Source: Melieria omissa (Eukaryota; Arthropoda; Insecta; Diptera; Ulidiidae). Taken from it: a stretch of 64,000 nucleotides of DNA. Below, piece by piece: positions 8,318 through 20,733 of the stretch. The notes under the pieces were generated by a model that saw only the letters and a list, made by a program, of their open reading frames with translations, had not been told where the DNA came from and searched no databases. Numbering within the stretch: the stretch's first letter is position 1; every line of letters starts with the position of its first letter. The position numbers and the translations under genes are program-made. Location of the stretch: contig OZ020268.1 of the NCBI GenBank assembly GCA_963971225.1, forward strand, positions 61,875,900 to 61,939,899, in the 5' to 3' direction.

Positions 8318-11300
8318 CAAACGGTATGGGTTACGTTAATACAAAACGCCTTAAAATGTAGCTAGAGATTGCAGCTTTATCAAATTAAATCAATAATTTG
8401 ATTACTATTCGGCAATCATGAACAGATCGATGCGCAAGAGTGACATTAAATGGCTGCCTACTGCAAAGTCGATAAAATGCTTGTAAAATATGATGATTCT
8501 AGGTTTATAGAAAAAATAATAACCTTAAAACCTAGCTGGAGTTTTGAGCTTTCATAAATGGGGTCAATCTTCTCGCTATCTCAAATAATGCTGGAGAATT
8601 TCGTTGTGGAAAAGTGATATCGACCACATGATACATCTATATAAGGGGTGCCCAAAATCTTCTTATGGAAAAGCAAAAACCAATACATGTAAGTTGCCCA
8701 AAAAATGCAAACAAATTATTTAATTAATTGAATTAGTTGAAAGCACATTGTGCATTTCGCTTGACCCTTAAAATTATAAGTGAAAAAAATATAATGTTCC
8801 CATTTGTCATTGCCGAAAGGCCAACCAATCGCCAAAACAAAAACTACAACAACAAAAGCATCTAATTTTTTTTCATACATAGAATTTCTTGAGGCAACAA
8901 AACAAAAATCCGCGCAGCCCCCACACGTGTTGCTTCGTTGCTGTCACAACAACGACTGATTGAAAGAATGCACCTCTGATCTATATAACCAATCAAATGC
9001 TTGTGGAACCTAAGTACGCACAATCACTTTAATCAAAATGGCGTCAAAGTTAAGCCAGAGTGACCACCTTTCACCAATTTGGTAAATAAAAAAAAGATCC
9101 CACCGGCAGCATGATCGAAATTATGGCTGTTAAATCTCGACCCGTTAACGGATTTTAATAATATTATGCCTTATTATTTAGCTAGACTCGTATGCTTTCT
9201 ATAATGGTATCAATCATCCTTCTATACCCCAAGGTTCGAAAGCAAATAGATTTGGAACGGTGACTTTGAAAAAATTGCTTCTTGGGTGCAACCACTAAAA
9301 TGCTTGTCAACACCAAATGCATAAGTGCATATTAATAATTGACCCCTTAAAATTTAGCCAGAGTCTTATGCTTTCTATATTGGTCCCTAACTTTTCATTA
9401 TCCTTCAGGAGTAATGAGCATATCGATGCGGAAGGATAACATTGAAAAACTGCCTATTACAAAATACACACTCACCACTAAAGTGCTTATAGATTCCAAA
9501 CGGTATGGGTTACGTTAATAAAAAACCCCTTTGAATGTAGCTAGAGATTGCAGCTTTATCAAATTAAATCAATAATTTGATTACTATTCGGTAATCATGA
9601 ACAGATCGATGCGCAAGAGTGACATTAAATGGCTGCCTACTGCAAAATCGATAAAATGCTTGTCAAATATGATGATTCTAGGTTTATAGAAAAAATAATA
9701 ACCCTAAAACCTAGCTGGAGTTTTGAGCTTTCATAAATGGGGTCACTCTTCTCGCTATCTGAAATAATGCAGGAGAATTTCGTTGTGGAAAAGTGATATC
9801 GACCACATGATACATCTATATCAGGGGTGCCCAAAATCTTCTTATGGAAAAGCTAAAACCAATACATGTAAAGTTGCCCAAAAAAATGCAAACAAATTAT
9901 TTAATTAATTGAATTAGTTGAAAGCACATTGTGCATTTCGCTTGACCCTTAAAATTATAAGTGAAAAAAATATTTGTCATTGCCGAAAGGCCAACCAATC
10001 GCCAAAACAAAAACTACAACAACAAAAGCATTTAATTTTTTTTCATACATACAATTTCTTGAGGCAACAAAACAAAAATCCGCGCAGCCCCCATACGTGT
10101 TGCTTCGTTGCTGTCACAACAACGACTGATTGAAAGAATGCACCTCTGATCTATATAACCAAGCAAATGCTTGTGGAACCTAAGTACGCACAATCACTTT
10201 AGTCAAAATGGCGTCAAAATTAAGCCAGAGTGACCACCTTTCACCAATTTGGTAAATAAAAAAAATATCCCACCGTCAGCATGATCGAAATTATGGCTGT
10301 TAAATCTCGACCCGTTAACGGATTTAATAATATTATGCCTTATTATTTAGATAGACTCGTATGTTTTCTATGATGGTATCAATCATCCTTCTATACCCCA
10401 AAGTTCGAAAGCAAATCGATTTGGAACGGTGACTTTGAAAAAATTGGTTCTTGGGTGCAACCACTAAAATGCTTGCCAACACCAAATGCATGAGTGCATA
10501 TTAATAATTGACCCCTTAAAATTTAACCAGAGTCTTATACTTTCTATATTGGTCCCTAACTTTTCATTATCCTTCAGGAGTAATGAGCATATCGATGCGC
10601 AAGGATAACATTGAAAAACTGCCTATTACAAAATACACACTTACCACTAAAGTGCTTATAGATTCCAAACGGTATGGGTTACGTTAATAAAAAAACCCCT
10701 TAAAATGTAGCTAGAGAGTGCAGCTTTATCAAATTAAATCAATAATTTGATTACTATTCGGCAACCATAAACAGATCGATGCGCAAGGGTGACATTAAAT
10801 GGCTTCCTACTGCAAAATCGATAAAATGCTTGTAAAATATAATGATTCTAGGTTTATAGAAAAAATAATAACCTTAAAACCTAGCTGGAGTTTTGAGCTT
10901 TCATAAATGGGGTCAATCTTCTCGCTATCACAAATAATGCAGGAAAATTTCGTTGTGGAAAAGTGATATCGATCACATGATACATCTATATCAGGGGTGC
11001 CCAAAATCTTCTTATGGAAAAGCAAAAACCAATACATGTAAAGTTGCCCAAAAAAATGCAAACAAATTATTTAATTAATTGAATTAGTTGAAAGCACATT
11101 GTGCATTTCGCTTGACCCTTAAAATTATAAGTGAAAAAAATATAATGTTCCCATTTGTCATTGCCGAAAGGCCAACCAATCGCCAAAACAAAAACTACAA
11201 CAACAAAAGCATCTAATTTTATTACAAACATACAATTTCTTGAGGCAACAAAACAAAAATCCGCGCAGCCCCCACACGTGTTGCTTCGGTGCTGTCACAA

Positions 11301-11520
11301 CAACGACTGATTGAAAGAATGCACCTCTGATCTATATAACCAATCAAATGCTTGTGGAACCTAACACACAATCACTTTAATCAAAATGGCGTCAAAATTA
11401 AGCCAGAGTGACCACCTTTCACCAATTTGGTAAATTAAAAAAATATCCCACCGGCAGCATGATCGAAATTATGGCTGTTAAATCTTGACCCGTTAACGGA
11501 TTTTAATAATATTATGCCTT
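8318..11520. repeat. Satellite block, about 2.7 monomers
   Basis: The conserved anchor segment recurs near 8919, 10090 and 11272, giving unit lengths of 1171 and 1182 bp. Adjacent copies differ by scattered substitutions and short indels. Minus-strand open frames of up to 84 codons are not preserved between copies. The right edge, TATGCCTT (11513-11520), is the left target duplication of LINE B. Confidence 0.94.
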
Positions 11521-11880
11521 AAAAATGCTGGCAAAAATCCTCCTCCAAACCCTCCACGTGGGTGCCGGCCGGTAATGGCTAAACAGTTCACCTTGGTGAT
11601 AGCCAGCTACGGGAGTGAGCTGCGTTCACTGACCCCACTCCTTAATAGTGCGGTTGGTAGGTTAGGTTGATGCTCCTTCCATAGGATCGGGGTAAGGGCC
11701 GGACCAAGGTGTCATACGACCCGTGCCAATGGTCAGCCTGGCTGGGGGCCCTTTCAAATAGCCCAGTCGCGAACGGAGTATCCGGATACCTGGCGCCCTC
11801 CGGATTATTAGCCTTACCTGTGCACTGCGGATCTCTGCACAGGTGGACCACCCCTTCTCCGCCACTCGTGGGACACAATT
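11521..11880 (+). promoter_or_regulatory. 5' untranslated region of LINE B
   Basis: GC-rich leader beginning AAAAATGCTGG directly after the target duplication and running to the first plausible ORF1 ATG at 11881. It presumably holds the internal promoter of the element. Open frames through it on both strands have no recognisable motif. Confidence 0.5.
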
Positions 11881-13354
11881 ATGGACAAACTAACAAAAAA
11901 CACAAAAAAAAAAAAAAAGCACAAACACTGACAAAACCAGAGGCCGGCCCTCTTAAAAAGCCGGGGATGGGTGAAGCAGACAAGCCAGCGCCCACCGCCA
12001 AAAGAGGAGCATCCTTGGTTGATCAGAAGATCTCAAGCCAAGGCTCTGCCTCCGCAACTAAAACTACAAATATAAGTGCTGCAGCTGACTAAGCAACGTT
12101 GTGGTTGCCAAAGCCGGACCTCCGTCCAGCAACAGCAACAAACATGGCGGAGCTCTGGTAACAGCAAGCACTCGACAAATTAAGGACTCAAAAGTCCGCT
12201 ACAGAGAGCGCCAGAGTGCCAAGCGAGTACTCGAACGGATACAATGTATCCCAGAGAACCGCAGGACTCAAAAAGAGAAGGAGTCCTTTGCCTGGGCTAC
12301 CGCTAGGTTAGCGGAGCTCGACGGGGCACCGACCACTGAGACCGCCGCCAAGCGGCAGCGTTCTACAGAGGAAGAGGCCCCGACTGCCAAAAAGGTACGC
12401 AGCTCGCATAGAACGGCAACGACCTACAGCGACGTGTTGAAACACAGTCTTGTTATGGCGGTCGTTGACCGCTCCGACCCTGACGGTAGTATTACTCCCG
12501 CAAATTGGAAGCTGGTGGAAGATTTCCTCGCCGATATCTTTCTGGACGTCATAAGGGATAATCCGGGCCCGGTGCCACAATACCAGATGTGCGGTTGGCA
12601 TCAAGGCCACGTAAAGCTGGTTGCGTGTGCAGACAAGAGGGCCCTGGATCTCTTCTGCATGGCCTTAGCCAGGACGGGAGAGATCTGGCCGGGTGCTAAA
12701 CTTGAGGTAGTACCCAGGGAATCGATCCCCAGCAGACCAAGGACCAGAGCCTGGATCCCATTGAAACCCACGGATCCGGCAAGAGTCCTCGAGACACTCC
12801 AATTGTCCAACCCGAATATACCCACGCACAATTGGAAAATTGCCAAATTGGAGGAGCTCAAGGGGTCTCGTTGTGCCACTATAATTGTGAACAAGGAGTC
12901 CCTTGAGCACCTATCAAGGTCCAATGGTGTCGTGGCCTTCGGTTTTGGACACATCAAACTGAGGGTGTACAGAAAGGACGAGCAGACCGAAACCGGCGAA
13001 AGTGGCCCTCAAGGGCTGCCAGCCTCGACGGACTCTAGCGAAGGCGGCCAACAAGGGCAGCCAGCCACGACGGTTACCGGTGAAAGTGGCCCGCAGGGGC
13101 TGCCAGCCGAAAAGACTATCCTGGCAGACGAGGCGAAAGACAACCAACCGTCTTCCTCGAAGTCGTTACGTCGCCTATCCCGGGCGGAATCAATCTCATC
13201 GGGATCGGAGATGGCCACGGCTTTTGGGAATTTCTGGACGGAGTCCGAGCTTCTCGCCGAAACCGACGATGACCTCGACGCTACTGTGGTGGAGGTGGAC
13301 ATGAGCGAAATAGACAATGGTCCGAGTAGTTCAGATAAACCTCCACCACTCTAA
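11881..13354 (+). pseudogene. LINE B ORF1, gag-like protein (DUF4780-like), frameshifted
   Basis: The likely start is the ATG at 11881 (MDKLTKNTKKKKK). A run of 15-16 A residues just after it is in the wrong phase for the following basic segment (TKPEAGPLKKPGMGEADK), and a second shift near 12090 leads to the long frame that ends at 13354. That frame has no ATG for over 100 codons, which supports an upstream start and a break. The globular domain includes WHQGHVKLVA, RTRAWIPLKP, NPNIPTHNWKIAKLEEL and GFGHIKLRVYRK, the DUF4780 pattern. The C-terminal tail carries three imperfect copies of a Gly-Gln-Pro-rich unit (TGESGPQGLPA, EGGQQGQPAT, TGESGPQGLPA). The family role is RNA binding. Its 3' end overlaps the ORF2 start by 38 nt. 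Confidence 0.8.
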
Positions 13355-16300
13355 AGCAGCTTCGGCTGCACTACTCCTCCGCCTTTCTAAAGGCGGAGAC
13401 GACATCGCTCTCATCCAAGAACCATGGCTCGTAGCCAACAAGGTTTGTGGATTGGGAGCGACAAACTACAGGCTGGTCCATGCTAATAGCACAGGTAGAC
13501 CAAGATCCTGTATCCTTGTGAAGAAATCACTAAATGCGTATCTGCTCCCTAATTTCAGTAACGACGATTTGGTCTCCATCTCCCTAACGCTTAAGGGGAG
13601 ATGCCACTGGATCGCGTCCAGCTACATGGCTCATGACCATCCAGAGCCTCCACCACCGGATCCGGTCAGGAATCTGGTAACTGAAGCCGCAAAGTCCAAC
13701 ACCGTTCTCGTGATTGGATGCGACGCGAACGCTCACCACTGCATCTGGGGGAGCACAGATATCAACGATAGAGGTGAGTCACTTTTCGATTACATTTCTA
13801 CCACAAACCTTCTTGTGTGCAATATAGGGCGCACTCCCACCTTTGTAACCAGGAATAGGGAGGAAGTTCTAGACCTCACCCTTGCTTCTGTGAATATAGC
13901 CGATAGGGTTAGGAACTAGAGGGTCTCTAACGAACACTCTTTTTCCGACCATAGGTATATAGAGTTCACTCTCGATAGCGACCCCCAGAGGGTTAATCCG
14001 GTAAACAACCCTAGGAAAACAAACTGGGAGTTTTTTACCCGCACAGTGGACAGGCACATCAAAACGATTCATATCTCTGAAATAAACACCCAAACGATGC
14101 TAGAATCGGCTGTCAATCAACTTACTCTAGCATTCTCTAAGGCCCAGGACCTCGCCTGCCCTAAGTACATGCCCAGAGGGAAATACAAACCCCCCTGGTG
14201 GAACCATGATCTTAGTGAGCTTAGGAAGCACTCTAGGACTCTTTTTAATAGAGCAAGGAGGACCAAAACTGAAGATGATTGGGACCTTTATAAAGAATCC
14301 CTCAAGACCTACAAGAAAAGCCTCAGAGAGGCTAAGAGAAGCTCCTGGAGCGATTTTTGTGGCAATATTGAAAGTGTCTCCGAGACTGCTAGACTCAGGA
14401 AACTACTTGCCTCTTCTTCCTTTACTCCAAGTGCTTTACAAAACCCCGATGGTTCTTGGACATCATCAGAAGGTGAAGCACTTGAACTTCTTACAAATAC
14501 CCACTTTCCGATCAGCTAACATAACAGGCTGTTGGGAACTCAGGCCAGCACTAACGGTGTTGCCTCTATAAACAGTATCGTATCGATTGAGAAAATTAAA
14601 TGGGCAATTGCCGGTTTCCACCCGTTTAAATCGCCAGGAACAGATGGCATATTCCCAGCACAACTCCAACATGCCGGACCGTTAATCCTAACACTCCTCA
14701 ATTCAATATTCTCAGCCAGTATTGGGTTAAACTACATACCAGAACACTGGCGTAAAGTACGGGTGGTTTTCATCCCCAAAGCGGGCAAAAGTTCTCATAC
14801 TAGCCCTAAGGATTACAGACCCATAAGCCTTTCTTCCTTTCTTTTAAAAACATTAGAAAGACTTCTGGATCTGCACTTACGACAAACGATTAGGCAGGAT
14901 CTCATTTCAAATAGTCAGCATGCCTATATTAAGGGTAAATCCGTAGATACAGCCCTACATTTCTTAACCCACACGATCGAGAAATCACTCGAACACCAAG
15001 AATACACCTTAGCAACCTTCCTGGACATAGAGGGGGCTTTCAATAACGTCGAGCTTACAGCCGTCACGGGCGCACTCTCCAGGCTTGGTGTAGAGAGTGG
15101 CCTGGTGAACTGGGTGGATAATCTTCTGCAGAGCAGGATTATCTGCGCTAAACTGGGCGACTCTTCTACCTCGAGAGGAGTGAGCAGGGGTACTCCCCAG
15201 GGCGGAGTCCTCTCCCCCCTCCTTTGGAACCTGGTAGTTAACGAACTGCTCCAGTCCCTGGGAGGGGGTTGCGGCAAAGTGACGGCGTATGCAGACGATA
15301 TAGTTCTCACTGTCTCGGGCAAGTTTCTCAACTCGATCAGAGACCTAATGCAAGTACTGCTAAACAAAGTCAACGGCTGGGTTACCAGTCGAGGATTAGG
15401 TATCAACCCTGGGAAGACAGAGGTTGTCGTCTTCACGAGGAAGTATAAACCCCCACCCATACCTCCTCTATCATTAAACAACACAGAAATTCCTTTCAAG
15501 AATGAGGCACAATTCCTTGGAATCATTTTTGACAAGAGATTGAGCTGGAAACCGAACATCCTCAATAGGGTCAAAAAGGCAACGATTGCCTTATACACCT
15601 GCAAAAATGCACTGGGGAAAACCTGGGGTTTAAAACCAAACATGACGCACTGGGTTTACACAGCTGTCGTACGACCCATCCTAACCTATGGATGCCTAAT
15701 ATGGTGGAACGCTTTGGAGAAAACATTGCTCCTCCAACACCTTCGCAAAGTTCAAAGGGCAGCCTGCGTCATCATCACGGGCGCTCTTAGGACAACACCA
15801 ACATCAGCTTTAGAAGCCCTGCTTCACCTTATTCCGCTAGACCTACACTGTAGGAAACTAGCGGCAATAACAAGCCATAGACTACGGGCTACCGGCCAAT
15901 GGTCGGAGTCTAACAGGGGACATGCCAGGATACTTACTCTCTTAAAGGAGTTCGAGGAACTGGATTCTTCACCCCCCGATTTCCATTTCAACAAAAAAAT
16001 CACTAGCACCATTCCAAACAGGAACAACTGGGAGGAAAGCTCAGCATCCCTATAGCGAACTCACACCAGATCTACACCGACGGCTCCAAGTTAAATGGAG
16101 CTGTTGGTGGAGGCGTCTTTTCAGACTCACTTAGTATAAATTACTCCTTTAGACTGCCGGACCACTGTAGCGTGTTCCAAGCAGAGGTTTCAGCCATTGA
16201 AGCTGCCCTGAATTGGATCAAAGAGGGCAGTGTCTCTAGACGAGATATTAGCATTCTCTCTGACAGCCAAGCGGCTATGAGGGCCCTAGGGTCTCATGTT

Positions 16301-16918
16301 CTGACTTCAAAAACAGTGATCGGCTGCCGCAAATCTCTTGATGAGATGGCTGAGCAGCTTAAAATCCACCTCATTTGGGTGCCTGGTCACAGAGATATCC
16401 CGGGGAACTGCAGGGCAGACGAACTGGCTAGACAAGGAACGACCAAGGAGCTATCCTCAGAACTCGCCGGCTTAGGTATTCCACTGAGTACCTGCAAGCT
16501 GGTGATAGAGGAAGCGATGACAAAAGCCGCTAACAATGCATGGGCAGCCTCGGAGACAGGCAAGACAGCGCAACAGATCTGGCCAAAGCTGGACTGGAAG
16601 CGCACCAAAAGTCTGCTAAACCTCAATAGAGGCACGCTCAGGGTTGGTGTCGGAGTCATCACTGGTCACTGCATCCTTGGCAGCCACGCTACTAGATTAG
16701 GGCTGGGCCACCTGGCCAACGACTTCTGCAGAAGCTGCAGAGACATAGAGGAGGAAGAAACAGTTCTCCACTTACTTTGCACTTGTCCCGCTCTTTGCAG
16801 GAAACGGAAAAAACATTTAGGGTTTTACCATACAGCCAACCTTGCGGACATATCGGAGGTTGACGCCAAGGGCCTTATACGCTTCATCACCTGTTCGGGC
16901 TGGTTTGAGACATCCTAA
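13317..16918 (+). pseudogene. LINE B ORF2: endonuclease, reverse transcriptase, RNase H, broken
   Basis: The frame starts at 13317 with VVQINLHHSKA, homologous to the LINE A ORF2 start, 38 nt before the ORF1 stop. The endonuclease has LIQEPW, CDANAHHCIW and SDHRYIEF. A TAG at 13917-13919 replaces the Trp of the conserved N-W-R-V-S segment, and a TAA at 14517-14519 interrupts the linker. Reverse transcriptase (14532 on) keeps SPGTDGIFPAQL, FLDIEGAFNN, GTPQGGVLSPLLW and YADDI. A frameshift between about 16020 and 16067 precedes RNase H, which keeps IYTDGS, FQAEVSAIEAAL, ILSDSQAA and WVPGHRDIPGNCRADELA. A C-terminal C-x2-C...H...C motif follows. Catalytic residues survive but three lesions make it a pseudogene. 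Confidence 0.92.
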
Positions 16919-17015
16919 CAACAAAAGAGGGGTTAGAGATACTGTGGTACCACAATGGGCCTAGCTTGGCCTAAGTGAGCTCTCATATGAGAGCTGCCAC
17001 CACCACCTATCTACC
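16919..17015 (+). other. 3' untranslated region of LINE B
   Basis: About 97 bp contain GTGGTACCACAATGGGCC and a CTCATATGAG palindrome, ending in CCACCACCACCTATCTACC before the target duplication. No poly(A). A similar segment recurs as an isolated fragment near 37990. Confidence 0.7.
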
Positions 17016-18742
17016 TATGCCTTATTATTTAGCTAGACTCGTATGCTTTCTATAATGGTATCAAACATCCTTCTATACCCCAAGGTTCGAAAGCAAATCG
17101 ATTTGGAACGGTGACTTCGAAAAAATTGGTTCTTGGGTGCAACCAATAAAATGCTTGTCAACACCAAATGCATAAGTGCATATTAATAATTGACCCCTTA
17201 AAATTTATCCAGAGTCTTATGCTTCTATATTGGTCCCTAACTTTTCATTATCCTTCAGGAGTAATGAGCATATCGTATGGTATGGGTTACGTTAATAAAA
17301 AACCCCTTAAAATGTAGCTAGAGATTGCAGCTTTATCAAATTAAATCAATAATTTGATTACTATTCGGCAATCATGAACAGATCGATACGCAAGATTGAC
17401 ATTAAATGGCTGCCTACTGCAAAATCAATAAAATGCTTGTAAAATATGATGATTCTAGGTTTATAGAAAAAATAATAACCTTAAAACCTCGCTGGAGTTT
17501 TGAGCTTTCATAAATGGGGTCAATCTTCTCGCTATCTCAAATAATGCAGGAAAATTTCGTGGTGGAAAAGTGATATCGACCACATGATACATCTATATCA
17601 GGGGTGCCCAAAATCTTCTTATGGAAAAGCAAAAACCAATACATGTAAAGTTGCCCAAGAAAATGCAAACAAATTATTTAATTAATTGAATTAGTTGAAA
17701 GCACATTGTGCATTTCGCTTGACCCTTAAAATTATAAGTGAAAAAAATATAATGTTCCCATTTGTCATTGCCGAAAGGCCAACCAATCGCCAAAACAAAA
17801 ACTACCCCGTTAACGGATTTTAATAATATTATGCCTTGTTATTTAGCTAGACTCGTATGCTTTCTATAATGGTATCAATCATCCTTCTATACCCCAAGGT
17901 TCGAAAGCAAATCGATTTGAAACGGTGACTTTGAAAAAATTGCTACTTGGGTGCAACCAATAAAATGCTTGTCAACACAAAATGCATAACTGCATATTAA
18001 TAATTGACCCCTTAAAATTTAGCCAGAGTCTTATGCTTTCTATATTGGTCCCTAACTTTTCATTATCCTTCAGGAGTAATGAGCATATCAATGCGCAAGG
18101 ATAACATTGAAAAACTGCCTATTACAAAATACACACTCACCACTACAGTGCTTATAGATTCCAAACGGTATGGGTTACGTTAATAAAAACCCCTTAAAAT
18201 GTAGCTAGAGATTGCAGCTTTATCAAATTAAATCAATAATTTGAAAACTATTCGGCAATCATGAACAGATCGATGCGCAAGAGTGACATTAAATGGCTGC
18301 CTACTGCAAAATCGATAAAATGCTTGTAAAATATGATGATTGTAGGTTTATAGAAAAAATAATAACCTTAAAACCTAGCTGGAGTTTTGAGCTTTCATAA
18401 ATGGGGTCAATCTTCTCGCTATCTCAAATAATGCAGGAGAATTTCGTTGTGGAAAAGTGATATCGACCACATGATACATCTATATCAGGGGTGCCCAAAA
18501 TCTTCTTATGGAAAAGCAAAAACCAATACATGTAAAGTTGCCCAAAAAAATGCAAACAAATTATTTAATTAATTGAATTTGTTGAAAGCACATTGTGCAT
18601 TTCGCTTGACCCTTAAAATTATAAGTGAAAAAAATATAATGTTCCCATTTGTCATTGCCGAAAGGCCAACCAATCGCCAACACAAAAGAGCATACACACA
18701 AAAACTACAACAACAAAAGCATCTAATTTTTGTTCATACATA
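17016..18742. repeat. Satellite block with two internal deletion junctions
   Basis: Two monomer parts are joined by deletions. Near 17272 GAGCATATCG jumps to TATGGTATGGGTTACG, losing about 95 bp. Near 17805 the ACAAAAACTAC segment jumps to CCCGTTAACGG, losing the CACACGTG/TATATAACC part of the unit. It ends at the TA (18741-18742) duplicated by pogo copy 1. No gene is seen. Confidence 0.92.
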
Positions 18743-19230
18743 GGGGAAGGTGGGGACCCTTCATACGGTTTCCACATTTTATTTTTTTTATTTTTTAGTT
18801 TTTCATGAATCAATCACCTGACAGCTTAAATTTATAGTCTAACTATCTGAGATTTATATAAAAAAATGACAGATGATTTCATCTGATGTTTCAACCATAA
18901 TTATGATTTAAACTAAATCTGGAATATGTACGAATCTGCCCCAACAACGGGGCACCTATATACAGTGTTGGGGGTACCTTCGTACGCTGTGGGGTAGTTC
19001 CGTACGTGCGATTAAAACGACACATATAAATCAAAATTCTTTTATTAACAATGAAATTAAACACAAAAATAAAGATTTAACTTCTATTTTTAGCTTTCTT
19101 ATTCTTCTTTTTTAAATTAAAATCAGCTAAACTACGTTGCATTTGTCTTGCCCTAGCCCTTTTTTCCTGTTCTAGCCTTTTCAACTGCTTTTCATTGCGT
19201 TTCTCTTCAATTAGCTTTTTTTCGGGTGTG

Positions 19231-20635
19231 TCAGTATAAATACGTGATTTTCCTGGCCGTCGTACTTTTTTTTTTATTACTTCTTACAACAGTCGGATAG
19301 GGTTGAATTGCTTCTGGTGTCAAAACTGTCTTCAAAGGAGCTTTTATTTGATGGATTGGTGAATTATTCAAAGCATCTGGTTCACAAGCATCTAAATTAA
19401 ACGTTTGTAGTTCATCATCATAAGTTATCAATGGTGAGTTAATAGTTTGTTTTGTAGATTCTCGCGGAACCTCCAAGAAATCCTGTGTTCCAGAAGTAGA
19501 GGGTTGGCAGATATCAGAGACACTTGGCTGCGGAGTAGGTGCTGACAAATCTTCAACGACGTTTTGAGTAAGAGGCACATGTTCTAAGTTACCGGATACA
19601 CCTCAGTTGGAGCAAAATTTTCGTCACTAAAGGCTAATTCATTAAGAGGCCATATTCCGGGTTTATTGAACCCGCTTCTGATATTTTTTGCCGTGAATGA
19701 GTCGAAAAATGCAATTTTCGCAAGCTTTGGAATATTGTAAATTGTCAATGCTTTGCCTGGGTTCATTGTATGCCAATTATTGAAAGCAATTTTCAACTTT
19801 GATTTAAATGGTCCAAAGACTCCCACATCAAGTGGTTATAGGCGGGGAGTTGTATGTGGTGGAAAAGATAGGTAAATTATGCCATTTTCTTTGGCGTAGT
19901 GGATGGCTTCGAGAGAAACATGGCTTTCATGATTGTCACACAACAATAACATGGGGTTATCTTTTGTGCAGAGTGTGTGCTTCTGGATATGTTTTACAAC
20001 CGAGACGAATATATCGCTATATATCCAGCCACTTTTATTTGCAGCGCCGAGACTTCCTTCAGGTGCTCCTTCGAGAAAATGATCTTTATAATGAACGCGT
20101 GGAAACACGAAAAGTGGAGGAATGGTATTTCCACTGGCAGATATAATGCCACCAAAGGTTACGAGCTCGCCTCTTTCAGCTGATACAATTTGTCCGGCTT
20201 GTTTTTGTTAAACGCAAAAGATCTGGTTCGCTTGTGTTTTCGGGTTTGCGTAAACTGAGTTCCGGGTTTCTTCTGCGAAAACCATACAGCCATTCTTTCC
20301 CATCCATCTTATTTTCCTCCCACTTTGCTGGATATTTTAAACTCAAAGATTTGGCGTACTCATATGCTAGCTTTCTTGCTTGAATCGTCGTAAGTCCATA
20401 ATGCATCTTACAACATTTGATAATATAATCATTTAGCAGTTTTTCTTCTTCCATAGAAAAGACTTGGAAACTTGTATATTTAGAGTCAAATATACGGTTG
20501 CTTGACCCTTCAGCATAATTGCTATTCTTTTTTTTTTACTCGGCTTTCTAATGTTGAGAATTTCAAATTGTACTTGTCCGCAGCTTTTCTATATGACAAT
20601 ACTCCTTGCATAACATCAAAATAGATATTTTTCAA
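19231..20635 (-). pseudogene. pogo-type transposase (psq HTH, CENP-B-like HTH, DDE_1), copy 1
   Basis: Read right to left, the remnant has a pipsqueak-type HTH (GVLSYRKAADKYNLKLSTL in copy 2), a CENP-B-like HTH region (KLLNDYIIKCCKMHYGLTT through WLYGFRRRNPELSLRKPE, 20454-20240), and a DDE_1 core (FPRVHYKDHF, LLLCDNHESHVSLEAIHYAK, SFPPHT, PLDVGVFGPFKSKLK). The frame is broken in an A/T homopolymer, near 20200, near 20155, by an in-frame TAA before PLDVGVF (near 19834), and near 19580. The segment expected to carry the first catalytic Asp (the N-x-D-E-T-G motif) is absent between KLYQLKEASS and the SASGN region, implying an internal deletion of tens of codons. It cannot make active transposase. 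Confidence 0.82.
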
Positions 20636-20733
20636 TATACATAGAATAATTTAATTAAATTCGTCATAAAATCGGATAGAGTTAAAGTAGATTTCTCAAT
20701 CTGGGCTTGTTTGAAAGGTATTTTTATATGGTA

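Larger units (their letters stand above)
11521..17015 (+). mobile_element. LINE B, full-length LOA-like non-LTR retrotransposon, inactive
   Basis: The element is 5.49 kb, inserted in the satellite with TATGCCTT duplicated at 11513-11520 and 17016-17023. It has a 360-bp GC-rich 5' region, a frameshifted ORF1, ORF2 with endonuclease, reverse transcriptase and RNase H, and a 3' region of about 100 bp ending in CACCACCACCTATCTACC. Its protein pattern matches LINE A domain by domain, but sequence identity is modest and base composition is clearly richer in GC, so it is a different family of the same clade. ORF1 shows about two frameshifts; ORF2 shows two stop codons and one frameshift. Confidence 0.93.

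Noticed and set aside
19808..20146. Plus-strand 112-codon ORF in pogo copies 1 and 2
   Set aside because: It is antisense to the DDE_1 transposase region and is explained by duplication of the element.
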